Of a stretch of DNA of 10,000 nt, positions 1 to 6,414 are shown piece by piece (position 1 is the stretch's first letter; each line of letters starts with the position of its first letter). A program made the translations under genes and the position numbers. The notes beneath the pieces were generated by a model, which saw only the letters and a program-made list of their open reading frames with translations, was not told the origin of the DNA and did not search any database. Source of the stretch: Thiobacillus sp. (lineage in GTDB: Bacteria; Pseudomonadota; Gammaproteobacteria; Burkholderiales; Thiobacillaceae); contig JAIWOS010000093.1 of assembly GCA_020217265.1 (NCBI GenBank), positions 1-10,000 of the forward strand, written 5' to 3'.

Positions 1-67
1 GAACCTCCACAGTGTTGCCACCGCTAGGACCTGAACCTAGTGCGTCTACCAATTCCGCCATCTGGGC
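1..67 (-). tRNA. tRNA-Leu, anticodon CAG, 3' end cut by window edge
   Basis: Read on the minus strand, the gene begins GCCCAGA (5' acceptor strand, bases 67-61). A D-arm with the GG-containing loop follows. The anticodon arm has a CTAGG/CCTAG stem and a TTCAGGT loop (bases 35-29), giving anticodon CAG at bases 33-31. Next is a long variable arm with a GTG/CAC stem, which marks a class II tRNA, and then the start of the T-arm (GGAGGTTC). The sequence closely matches bacterial tRNA-Leu(CAG), which decodes CUG, a major leucine codon in GC-rich genomes. The window ends at the start of the T-loop, so the 3' acceptor strand and any encoded CCA cannot be seen. It is transcribed away from rnr. Confidence 0.96.
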
Positions 68-80
68 AATGAAGGCGCGC

Positions 81-109
81 ATTTTAGAGAGCACCCATTA
101 AATTGTCAA
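81..109 (-). promoter_or_regulatory. Sigma-70 promoter of the tRNA-Leu gene, GC-rich discriminator
   Basis: On the minus strand a perfect -35 TTGACA (bases 109-104) is separated by exactly 17 bases from TAAAAT (bases 86-81), one change from the consensus -10. The tRNA 5' end lies 14 bases past the -10, leaving room for a short leader. The bases just after the -10 are GCGCGCC, a GC-rich discriminator of the kind known at stringently controlled stable-RNA promoters; such control is an inference here. The -35 overlaps the upstream TTG that could otherwise be read as an rnr start. Confidence 0.85.
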
Positions 110-114
110 CGAAG

Positions 115-2376
115 ATGTCTTCAAACAAATCCCGTGGCCGTGGCGCCAAGCACAAGGTCCCGGCCATCCGGCTGGCCGATCCGTTCTACGAGCGCGAAAT
201 CGAACGCTACGAATCGCCGCTGCCGAGCCGCGAATACATCCTGCAATTGCTGGGCGAGGCCGGCTGCCCGGTCGATGTCGATGCCTTTGCCCAGCAGTTG
301 CAGATTACCGATGACGAGTACGAACTGTTCCAGCGCCGCCTCGGCGCGATGCAACGCGACGGTCAGCTCATGCTCAACCGCAAGCGTCAGCTCTGCCTGC
401 CGGACAAGCTCGACCTCATCAAGGGCCATGTCGAAGGACACCCCGACGGCTTCGGCTTCGTGGTGCCCGACGAAGGCGGCGACGATCTCTTTCTCTCGCC
501 CAAGGAAATGCACCGCGTGCTGCACGGCGACCGCGTGCTGGTGCGCGTCGCCGGCTTCGACCGGCGTGGACGGCGCGAAGCGAAAATCGTCGAGGTGCTG
601 GAGCACGTCAACAAGACCGTCGTCGGCCGCTACTATCTCGAAGGCGGCGTCGGCTTTCTGATCGCGGAAAACCGGCGCATCAATCAGGACATTCTCGTTC
701 CGGCCGAACACGCCAACGGCGCGAAGTCCGGCCAGGTCGTCACGGTGGAAATCGTGACCCAGCCCGGCGCGCACAACGAGGCCGTGGGCCGCGTCGTCGA
801 AATCCTCGGCAGCTATACCGCCCCCGGCATGGAAATCGAGATCGCGCTGAGAAAGCACGACTTGCCCTACGTGTTTCCGCCCGAGGTCGAGAAGCAGGCC
901 GAGGCGCTGCCGAAGAAGGTGTTGAAAAAGGACCTGGCCGGACGCGAGGACATCCGCCATCTGCCGCTGGTCACCATCGACGGCGAAACCGCGCGCGACT
1001 TCGACGACGCCGTGTACTGCGAACCGCAGGGCCGCAGCGGCTACCGGCTCGTTGTGGCGATTGCCGACGTCAGCCATTATGTCAAACCCGGCGACGCGCT
1101 CGACACCGAAGGCTACAACCGCGGCAACTCGGTGTATTTCCCGCGCCGCGTCATCCCCATGCTGCCCGAGGCGCTGTCGAACGGCCTGTGCTCGCTCAAT
1201 CCCGAAGTCGACCGCCTGGCCATGGTGTGCGACATGCAGGTCAGCAGCGCAGGCGCAATCAAGGATTACCGGTTCTACCCGGCGGTGATCTTTTCGCACG
1301 CGCGCCTCACCTACAACCAGGTGTGGGACTGGCTGTCGGGCGACGCGAAACCCGACAAGAAGCAGGCTGCGCTGATGCCGCACCTCACGGCGCTCGACAA
1401 GCTTTTCCGCACGCTGCTGAAGGCGCGCGCCAAGCGTGGCGCCATCGATTTCGGCTCCACCGAAACCCAGATCGTGTTCGACGAACAGGGCAAGATCAAG
1501 GAGATCGTGCCGGTGATCCGCAACGACGCACACCGCATCATCGAGGAATGCATGCTCGCGGCCAACGTCTGCGCGTCGGACTTTCTTCACAAGCACAAGC
1601 AGCCCGCGCTCTACCGCGTGCACGAAGGCCCCACGCCGGAAAAGCTCGCCGCGCTGCGCGGCTTTCTTGCCGAGTTCGGCCTCGATCTGGGCGGCGGCGA
1701 CAAGCCGCACGCCAAGGACTACGCCGCGTTGCTCGACAAGATCAAGGACCGGCCCGATCACGGCCTGTTGCAGACCGTGATGCTGCGCTCGCTCAAGCAG
1801 GCGATCTACAGCCCGGACAACAAGGGCCACTTCGGTCTGGCCTACGAGGCCTATACCCACTTCACCTCGCCGATCCGCCGCTATCCGGATCTCCTGGTAC
1901 ACCGCGGCATCAAGGCCGTGCTCGCCGGCGAGAAGCTGCCGGGCAAGGGCCTCGCGGAAATCGGCCTGCATTGTTCGATGACCGAGCGCCGCGCCGACGA
2001 CGCCACCCGCGACGTCGACGCCTGGCTGAAAACCTACTTCATGCAGGATCGCATCGGCGAGGAGTACAACGGCACCGTGAGCGCAGTGACGAGCTTCGGT
2101 CTCTTCGTCGCCATCGACGACATCTTCATCGAGGGACTCGTTCACGTGTCCGAGCTCGGCCAGGACTACTTCCACTACGACGCGGCCAAGCACATGATGC
2201 TCGGCGAGCGGACGGGCAAGAGCTATCGCCTGGGCGACCGTGTGCGCATCAAGGTGATGCGCGCCGACATCGAAACCAGCAAGATCGACTTCAGCCTCAT
2301 CGAGCAGGTTGAGTCTGCCGAAGAATTCGCCATGCCGAAAAAGAAATCCGCCAAGGCGGGTGGCCGCAAGAAATGA
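115..2376 (+). CDS. rnr: Ribonuclease R (3'-5' exoribonuclease, RNase II/RNB family)
   Basis: RNase R is a processive 3'-5' hydrolytic exoribonuclease that degrades structured RNA, including rRNA fragments, mRNA decay products and, with tmRNA, non-stop messages. The 753-residue protein has the family layout: an N-terminal winged-helix region (about 35-98), a cold-shock/OB domain (about 102-150, with DGFGFVVPD), a second OB region (about 165-240), the RNB catalytic domain (about 272-605), an S1 domain (about 648-730) and a short Lys-rich tail. The RNB metal-binding aspartates are visible as D289, D295, D297 and D298 in TIDGETARDFDDA. The family signature HFTSPIRRYPDLLVHR lies at 582-597. I chose the ATG at 115. 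An in-frame TTG at 103 would add four residues but overlaps the tRNA promoter -35. Neither start has a strong Shine-Dalgarno sequence. The stop overlaps the rlmB start by four bases, implying one operon, as in enterobacteria. Confidence 0.96.
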   Translation: MSSNKSRGRGAKHKVPAIRLADPFYEREIERYESPLPSREYILQLLGEAGCPVDVDAFAQQLQITDDEYELFQRRLGAMQRDGQLMLNRKRQLCLPDKLDLIKGHVEGHPDGFGFVVPDEGGDDLFLSPKEMHRVLHGDRVLVRVAGFDRRGRREAKIVEVLEHVNKTVVGRYYLEGGVGFLIAENRRINQDILVPAEHANGAKSGQVVTVEIVTQPGAHNEAVGRVVEILGSYTAPGMEIEIALRKHDLPYVFPPEVEKQAEALPKKVLKKDLAGREDIRHLPLVTIDGETARDFDDAVYCEPQGRSGYRLVVAIADVSHYVKPGDALDTEGYNRGNSVYFPRRVIPMLPEALSNGLCSLNPEVDRLAMVCDMQVSSAGAIKDYRFYPAVIFSHARLTYNQVWDWLSGDAKPDKKQAALMPHLTALDKLFRTLLKARAKRGAIDFGSTETQIVFDEQGKIKEIVPVIRNDAHRIIEECMLAANVCASDFLHKHKQPALYRVHEGPTPEKLAALRGFLAEFGLDLGGGDKPHAKDYAALLDKIKDRPDHGLLQTVMLRSLKQAIYSPDNKGHFGLAYEAYTHFTSPIRRYPDLLVHRGIKAVLAGEKLPGKGLAEIGLHCSMTERRADDATRDVDAWLKTYFMQDRIGEEYNGTVSAVTSFGLFVAIDDIFIEGLVHVSELGQDYFHYDAAKHMMLGERTGKSYRLGDRVRIKVMRADIETSKIDFSLIEQVESAEEFAMPKKKSAKAGGRKK

Positions 2377-3125
2377 GCGAGAAACCGGCAGAAAAACTCA
2401 TCTACGGCTTTCACCCCGTGCTGGCCCGCCTGCGCCAGGATCCGGCCGGCATTTTCGAGATCTACCTCGATCTCACCCGGCGCGACGCGCGCGCGCGCGA
2501 CCTGGTGCAGCAGGCGCGCGACGCGGGCGTCAAGCTCGCACAGGTCGAAGCCGACCGGCTGGCTCGATTGGTTGGCAAAACAGCCAAACACCAGGGCGTC
2601 GTCGCGCGCGTCAAGCCGGTCGCGCTCACGCACTCGCTCGACGAGGTGCTGGAAAACATCCAGGGCCCCCCGCTGCTCGTCATCCTCGACGGCGTCACCG
2701 ATCCGCACAACCTCGGCGCGATCCTCCGATCCGCGGACGCCTTCGGCGTGCACGCGGTCATCGCGCCGAAAGACAACGCCGTCGGCATCAACGCCACCGT
2801 GGAAAAGGTCGCCTCGGGTGCCGCCGAAACCGTGCCCTACCTCATGGTTACCAACCTTGCGCGCACCATCGAGGATTTGAAAGAGCACAACATCTGGGTC
2901 ATCGCCGCCGACATGGACGGCGAGCTGCCGCTGTCCGGCATCGACTGCAAGACCGGCATCGCCTGGGTGCTCGGTGCAGAAGGTGCCGGCATCCGACGGC
3001 TTGTCAAACAGAGCTGCGATCAGGTTGCGCGCATTCCCATCGGCGGCACGGTGGAAAGCCTCAATGTGTCGGTGTCGGCGGCGCTGTGCTTGTATGAGAC
3101 GGTGCGGCAGCGCGCAATAGGATAG
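2373..3125 (+). CDS. rlmB: 23S rRNA (guanosine(2251)-2'-O)-methyltransferase RlmB
   Basis: RlmB uses S-adenosylmethionine to 2'-O-methylate G2251 in the P-loop of 23S rRNA, during assembly of the large subunit. The 250 residues are typical of the family. An N-terminal substrate-binding domain (about 1-80, YGFHPVLARL to HQGVVARV) leads into a SPOUT knot domain. The three SpoU motifs are intact: DGVTDPHNLGAILRSADAFG (106-125, with N113 and R119), VLGAEGAGIRRL (199-210, with E203) and RIPIGGTVESLNVSVSAAL (220-238, with E228, S229 and N231). The start ATG overlaps the rnr stop as ATGA, so translational coupling is likely. The rnr-rlmB pairing is conserved widely and supports RlmB over TrmH or another SpoU paralogue. 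I see no convincing intrinsic terminator after the stop. Confidence 0.95.
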   Translation: MSEKPAEKLIYGFHPVLARLRQDPAGIFEIYLDLTRRDARARDLVQQARDAGVKLAQVEADRLARLVGKTAKHQGVVARVKPVALTHSLDEVLENIQGPPLLVILDGVTDPHNLGAILRSADAFGVHAVIAPKDNAVGINATVEKVASGAAETVPYLMVTNLARTIEDLKEHNIWVIAADMDGELPLSGIDCKTGIAWVLGAEGAGIRRLVKQSCDQVARIPIGGTVESLNVSVSAALCLYETVRQRAIG

Positions 3126-3223
3126 GCAGGTAAGTAGTTCGACGCGGTCATGGGGAGTTCTCCCGTCCAGTCACAAGAAGTTTGCGGGTGGCCGGGTATT
3201 TGGGGGTGGCGACTTAGCCAATC

Positions 3224-3230
3224 AGGGAGA
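3224..3230 (+). promoter_or_regulatory. Ribosome binding site of the lipoprotein gene
   Basis: AGGGAGA lies six bases before the ATG at 3237. It decides the start, because the frame stays open further upstream to an ATG at 3150. That upstream ATG would put 29 residues with no signal-like character in front of the lipoprotein signal peptide. Confidence 0.7.
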
Positions 3231-3236
3231 AAAGCA

Positions 3237-3854
3237 ATGTCAGCAACAATGATCAGGACAGGCGTCGCAGGTGTCGCCATAGGTTTTCTTGCTGGATGTG
3301 CTCATCAGGTTCCGGCTACGCCCAACACGGCTGCGATCGCGACCCCCGCTCACAAAGTGCCTTTAAGCGTTGGCTTTTATTTTTCGGAGGCCTTTCTGGG
3401 ATTCCAGCATTCGGAATCGAAATGGGGTGACGGCTGGAACTTCATCAATCTCGGACAGGCGAGTGCCAACCAGTTTCGCGAGGCGCTGGAAAGAAACTAC
3501 GTCACTGTAGTGAAGCTGAATGGAAAACCTGGCAAGGCAGAATCCGACGCCAAAGCGCTTGATCTCATGATTGCGCCCGAAATTCAGGGGTATGCCTTCG
3601 ACATTCCACTCACCAAATTCCAGGTGTACCCGGCGACAATCACCTACAAGATCAATGTCTATCAAGGCGATACATTGAGCGCATCGCCGATCGTGAGTGG
3701 TGTTGGTGACACGGCGGGTAGTCCCGGGTTTGATTTCAGCACCAACCCGTCGAACTCCGCGAGCAAGGCTATCGAGGACGGTGTCAACAAAGCCATGGCC
3801 GTATTAGCCACTACGCCGGTGGTTCAATCTTTGGCGCAGAAGAAGGCGCCTTGA
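3237..3854 (+). CDS. Predicted lipoprotein of unknown function
   Basis: This 205-residue protein begins with a short basic/hydrophobic signal peptide ending in a lipobox, LAGC at residues 18-21. Cys21 should therefore be lipidated and become the mature N-terminus. The next residue is Ala, not Asp, which by the usual Lol rule favours the outer membrane. The mature part starts with an Ala/Pro/Thr-rich linker (22-40). A compact domain of alternating strands and helices follows: VGFYFSEAF (45-53), a helix around 75-88, APEIQGYAFDIPL (113-125) and ATITYKINVYQGD (133-145). It ends in a helix at about 173-191. I do not recognise the family; the pattern loosely recalls small periplasmic-facing lipoproteins of the YajG or ABC-accessory type, but that is a weak impression. 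The gene is richer in A+T than its neighbours (two 60-base lines counted by hand, 3361-3420 and 3601-3660, give 45% and 47% G+C), which suggests transfer. It stands alone between rlmB and the convergent ycaO. Confidence 0.8.
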   Translation: MSATMIRTGVAGVAIGFLAGCAHQVPATPNTAAIATPAHKVPLSVGFYFSEAFLGFQHSESKWGDGWNFINLGQASANQFREALERNYVTVVKLNGKPGKAESDAKALDLMIAPEIQGYAFDIPLTKFQVYPATITYKINVYQGDTLSASPIVSGVGDTAGSPGFDFSTNPSNSASKAIEDGVNKAMAVLATTPVVQSLAQKKAP

Positions 3855-3881
3855 GCCTTCGCGGGTGACGGGTTGTACTCG

Positions 3882-3905
3882 CGCTCGCACTTTCTGGTGC
3901 GTGCG
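3882..3905 (+). terminator. Possible stem-loop downstream of the lipoprotein gene
   Basis: CGCTCGCAC (3882-3890), loop TTTCTG, then GTGCGTGCG (3897-3905) form a nine-position stem with a single T-T mismatch, 28 bases past the lipoprotein stop. A second, smaller hairpin, GAAGGC/GCCTTC at 3842-3847/3855-3860, spans the stop codon. Neither is followed by a T-run on either strand, so intrinsic termination is doubtful. They may only stabilise the mRNA end or separate the convergent lipoprotein and ycaO transcripts. Confidence 0.3.
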
Positions 3906-3942
3906 ACGCGCGCTTGGGCTGGCGCGGCGGTCAAGGGTGAAA

Positions 3943-3958
3943 TTCCGCTTGGGCGGAA
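3943..3958 (-). terminator. Probable weak terminator of ycaO
   Basis: On the minus strand TTCCGC-CCAA-GCGGAA forms a perfect six-pair stem with a four-base loop, beginning seven bases after the ycaO stop codon. Only a short T-tract is available: the last stem bases are AA, followed by TT. It is placed as a terminator should be but is small, and part of the transcription may read through. Confidence 0.4.
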
Positions 3959-3965
3959 GTCCCCG

Positions 3966-5678
3966 TTAGCCCCGCACCTTGCGGTACGCCTCCAGCAAAC
4001 GCTGGTGGATCGCGCTGCCTTCGAAGTCGCTGCCGAGTTTCGTCAGCCCGAAAAAGCGCTCGCCCTGGTTGAACAGCGCAAACGCCTGTTCCAGCGTGTC
4101 GCGGCCATACAGCAGGGCGAGCGCAGGCTCGAAGGGGGCGGGGTCGGCAAGCCGGACGAGGTCGGCGATGCACCGGTAGACCTTCAGCCGCGCTTCGCTG
4201 CGCTGGCCGAATTGCGCAATCCAGGTGCAGCCTTCGAGGATGGCTTCGTCGTCGCCCAGCGCGAGCGCAAGCAGCAGCTTGAGTTCGCCGACGCGCAGGT
4301 CGGTCCACGGTGAATCGGCGTCGGGCGCGAGGCCGATCAGCACGGTCACCAGACGGTCGTCGGCAAGCTCCAGTTCGTTGATCAGATCGAGCAGGTCGGC
4401 GCAGGCGTCGGAGTCGAGATCGGGCAGGCGCGCAAGCGCCGGGCGGATGAGGTTGCCGACGCTGTTGTTCTCGAATTCGAGTTCTTCCACCGGGTAAATC
4501 TCGGAGACGCTGGGCACGAGAATGCGGCAGGCGTAGACGCCGAGGTGTTCGAAGTCGGCGATGTACACATCGTGGCCTTCGGCGTGCAGCGCGCCAACCG
4601 ACCAGCGGTAATCTTCCTCGGTGGTGGTGCCGAAATTCCAGTCGACGAAATCGTAGTCCGGCGTGCCGCGCAGGAACTGCCAGCCGATCACGCCGCTGGA
4701 ATCGACGAAGTGGATTTCCAGGTTCTGAGGATCGGCGATTTCGGCCTGATCGAAGCCGGGGGCGGGGAATCCGGCGAGCGCATCGAGTGCGCGGCCTTGC
4801 AATAATTCAGTGAGCGCGCGTTCGAGCGCCACTTCGAAGCGCGGGTGCGCGCCGAAGCTGGCGAAGCAGCCCTGGTCGTACGGATGCAGCAGCGTGACGT
4901 TCATCACCGGATACTTGCCGCCGAGCGAGGCGTCCTTCACCAGAATGCCGAAGCCGGCTTCGCGTAATCCACGGATGCCGGCGGCGATGCGCGGATAGCG
5001 GTTGATCACGTCCTCGGGCACGTCGGGAAGGCACAGGCCTTCTTCGATGATGCGGAATTTTATGTGGCGCTCGAAGATTTCGGCCAGCGCCTGGGTGCGC
5101 GCCTCCATCAGCGTGTTGCCGGCCGACATGCCGTTGCTGACGTAGAGATTGCCGATGAGGTTGACCGGGAAATAGACGGTTTCGCCGTCGGCGAGGCGCT
5201 GGTAGGGGAGGGCGCAGATGCCACGATCCAGATTGCCGGAGTTGAGGTCGATCAGCTGATCGGCGCGCACGTTGCCGCCCGGGTTGTAGTGTGCGTGCAG
5301 TTTTGGCGTGAGCAGGCCAGCGGGCCAGGCATCGTCGTTTACCTCGAACCAGCGCTCGTCGGGGTGGTGCACGTAATCGCGGCTGGCGATCGCCTCGCCC
5401 AGGTAGAAATGCGTCCAGAAATAATTGGTCGAGAGGCGCTCGAAGAATTCGCCGAGCGCGCTCGCCCGCGCGGCCAGCTCGGAGCCGCCCTTGCCGTTGG
5501 TGAAGAGGATCGGGCAATCGCGGTCGCGGATGTGCACCGACCACACGCCTTCCACCGGGTTGAGCCAGGATCGCTCCTCGATGTGGAAACCTATGGCATC
5601 GAGTTTCGCTTGCAGGGTGGCGATGGAGACTTCGAGCGAAGCGTCCTTGCCGGGGAGGAAATGTTCGGTGGCGGACAT
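3966..5678 (-). CDS. ycaO: YcaO-type ATP-dependent protein (ribosomal S12 methylthiolation-associated family)
   Basis: The 570-residue protein resembles E. coli YcaO along its whole length, including FLPGKDA near the start, SWLNPV (38-42), SVHIRDRDC, FTNGKG (59-64), SALGEFFERLSTNYF (73-87), GNLYVSNGMSAGNT (176-189) and DASLGGKYPV (249-258). YcaO proteins bind ATP through a scattered set of acidic and basic residues. Candidates here are S73, E77, E80 and R81, the second cluster E192, E200, E203 and R204, and E291/Q294 in ELLQGR. The C-terminal part (about 420-570) is helical, like the TPR-like tail of the E. coli protein. There is no proline-rich C-terminus and no cyclodehydratase partner nearby, so azoline (TOMM) synthesis is unlikely. 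In E. coli, YcaO is reported to help RimO in beta-methylthiolation of ribosomal protein S12; rimO is not in this window. I chose the start at 5678, giving MSATEHFLPGKDA. An upstream in-frame ATG at 5711 would add 11 residues but lies inside a TATGCT -10-like hexamer. No clear ribosome binding site precedes either start. Confidence 0.93.
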   Translation of the reverse strand: MSATEHFLPGKDASLEVSIATLQAKLDAIGFHIEERSWLNPVEGVWSVHIRDRDCPILFTNGKGGSELAARASALGEFFERLSTNYFWTHFYLGEAIASRDYVHHPDERWFEVNDDAWPAGLLTPKLHAHYNPGGNVRADQLIDLNSGNLDRGICALPYQRLADGETVYFPVNLIGNLYVSNGMSAGNTLMEARTQALAEIFERHIKFRIIEEGLCLPDVPEDVINRYPRIAAGIRGLREAGFGILVKDASLGGKYPVMNVTLLHPYDQGCFASFGAHPRFEVALERALTELLQGRALDALAGFPAPGFDQAEIADPQNLEIHFVDSSGVIGWQFLRGTPDYDFVDWNFGTTTEEDYRWSVGALHAEGHDVYIADFEHLGVYACRILVPSVSEIYPVEELEFENNSVGNLIRPALARLPDLDSDACADLLDLINELELADDRLVTVLIGLAPDADSPWTDLRVGELKLLLALALGDDEAILEGCTWIAQFGQRSEARLKVYRCIADLVRLADPAPFEPALALLYGRDTLEQAFALFNQGERFFGLTKLGSDFEGSAIHQRLLEAYRKVRG

Positions 5679-5706
5679 GGACGCGCGGCGGGCTGAAAGA
5701 GCCGAC

Positions 5707-5712
5707 AGCATA
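5707..5712 (-). promoter_or_regulatory. Candidate -10 element for ycaO
   Basis: On the minus strand TATGCT sits about 28 bases before the chosen ycaO start, which would give a leader of about 20 bases. No good -35 is found at 16-18 bases upstream, so this is only a candidate. Confidence 0.25.
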
Positions 5713-5734
5713 CGCGATGCGGCATGACGGCGCG

Positions 5735-5740
5735 TAGAAT
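5735..5740 (+). promoter_or_regulatory. Candidate -10 element of the TPR gene, possibly leaderless
   Basis: TAGAAT is followed by seven bases and then the ATG at 5748, so transcription would begin at or next to the start codon. No Shine-Dalgarno sequence precedes the ATG, which fits a leaderless mRNA. The -35 region is poor. The hexamer lies downstream of an alternative in-frame ATG at 5724, which argues against that earlier start. Confidence 0.4.
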
Positions 5741-5747
5741 CCGGCGC

Positions 5748-6413
5748 ATGGATCGCCGCATTTCAGGAAGTATCGTCTGCGCGCTGCTGGCCGGTTTGCA
5801 CGGGCCGGCCGGGGCGGGCGCGCAAACCTTCGGGCTGGACGGTGCGCCCGTGTCGCAGACGGTCGGTGCCGACTGGGTCGCGCAGGCGCGCGGGCTGGAA
5901 CGGCGAGGCGACTGGACGGGGCTCTTGGCGCTGGGGCAGGCGTGGGCGCGCGCCGAGACGGGCAATCCGCTGGCGTGGTTCGTGCAGGGACGGGCGTGGT
6001 CGGCGCTGGGGCGGCAGGCGGAAGCCATCGCGGCCTACGAACGCAATCTGCAACTCGACCCCGGCGACGTGCAGGCGCGCAACAACCTGGGCAATGCGCT
6101 GCGCGAGGCCGGCCGTCCGCGCGAGGCGATGCTGGCCTGGCGCGCGGCGGTGGAGGTCGACCCCGGCTATCTGCCCGCCTGGCACAACCTGGGGCTGGCC
6201 TTCTACCGCATGAAAGGCCAGGCCGGCGTGATGCAGGCGCTAGACACGCTGCGCGTCACCGACCCGGCGCTTGCCGCGGTGTGGCGCAAGCTGGCGCTGG
6301 AGTATTCGGCGACGCGCGACGAGCGTGTGGCGCGCGAGGCGCTGAGGGTGCTGCGCGGGCTCAGCGCCGGAGAGCGGGCGCGCATGTTCGACATTTTGTT
6401 CGACGCGGGTTGA
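5748..6413 (+). CDS. Secreted TPR-repeat protein of unknown partner
   Basis: The 221-residue protein opens with a signal peptide: basic MDRR, a hydrophobic stretch at 5-18, and a likely cleavage after AGA at residue 25. The mature protein should therefore be periplasmic. The rest is almost entirely tetratricopeptide repeats. Two canonical units are clear: residues 74-107 (NPLAWFVQGRAWSALGRQ... to LQLDPGD) and 108-141 (VQARNNLGNALREAGRPREA... to VEVDPGY). Degenerate units lie on either side, at about 42-73 and 142-173, and a helical cap ends the chain. TPR arrays are protein-binding scaffolds, so no catalytic role is expected. The start at 5748 is chosen because it begins the signal peptide directly; an ATG at 5724 would add eight residues (MTARRIRR). 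Its partner is unknown. It is transcribed divergently from ycaO and ends one base before the stop of the convergent glycosyltransferase gene. Confidence 0.85.
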   Translation: MDRRISGSIVCALLAGLHGPAGAGAQTFGLDGAPVSQTVGADWVAQARGLERRGDWTGLLALGQAWARAETGNPLAWFVQGRAWSALGRQAEAIAAYERNLQLDPGDVQARNNLGNALREAGRPREAMLAWRAAVEVDPGYLPAWHNLGLAFYRMKGQAGVMQALDTLRVTDPALAAVWRKLALEYSATRDERVAREALRVLRGLSAGERARMFDILFDAG

Positions 6414-6414
6414 A

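Noticed and set aside
121..2193. A 690-codon open frame on the minus strand, antisense to rnr.
   Set aside because: It is a by-product of GC-rich codon usage opposite a clear gene. Its translation is low-complexity (His/Val/Ala/Arg-rich) with no recognisable domain, while rnr carries every family motif.
3151..3162. Inverted repeat GGGAG-TT-CTCCC after rlmB as a terminator.
   Set aside because: The loop is too small, the usable stem is only about four pairs, and no T-run follows.
3150..3236. A 29-residue N-terminal extension of the lipoprotein from the ATG at 3150.
   Set aside because: It would bury the signal peptide and lipobox. The ATG at 3237 has a good ribosome binding site and the ATG at 3150 does not.
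3966..5678. A thiazole/oxazole peptide (TOMM) cluster built on the YcaO gene.
   Set aside because: There is no precursor peptide, dehydrogenase, E1-like partner or proline-rich YcaO C-terminus. The protein is the stand-alone E. coli-type YcaO.
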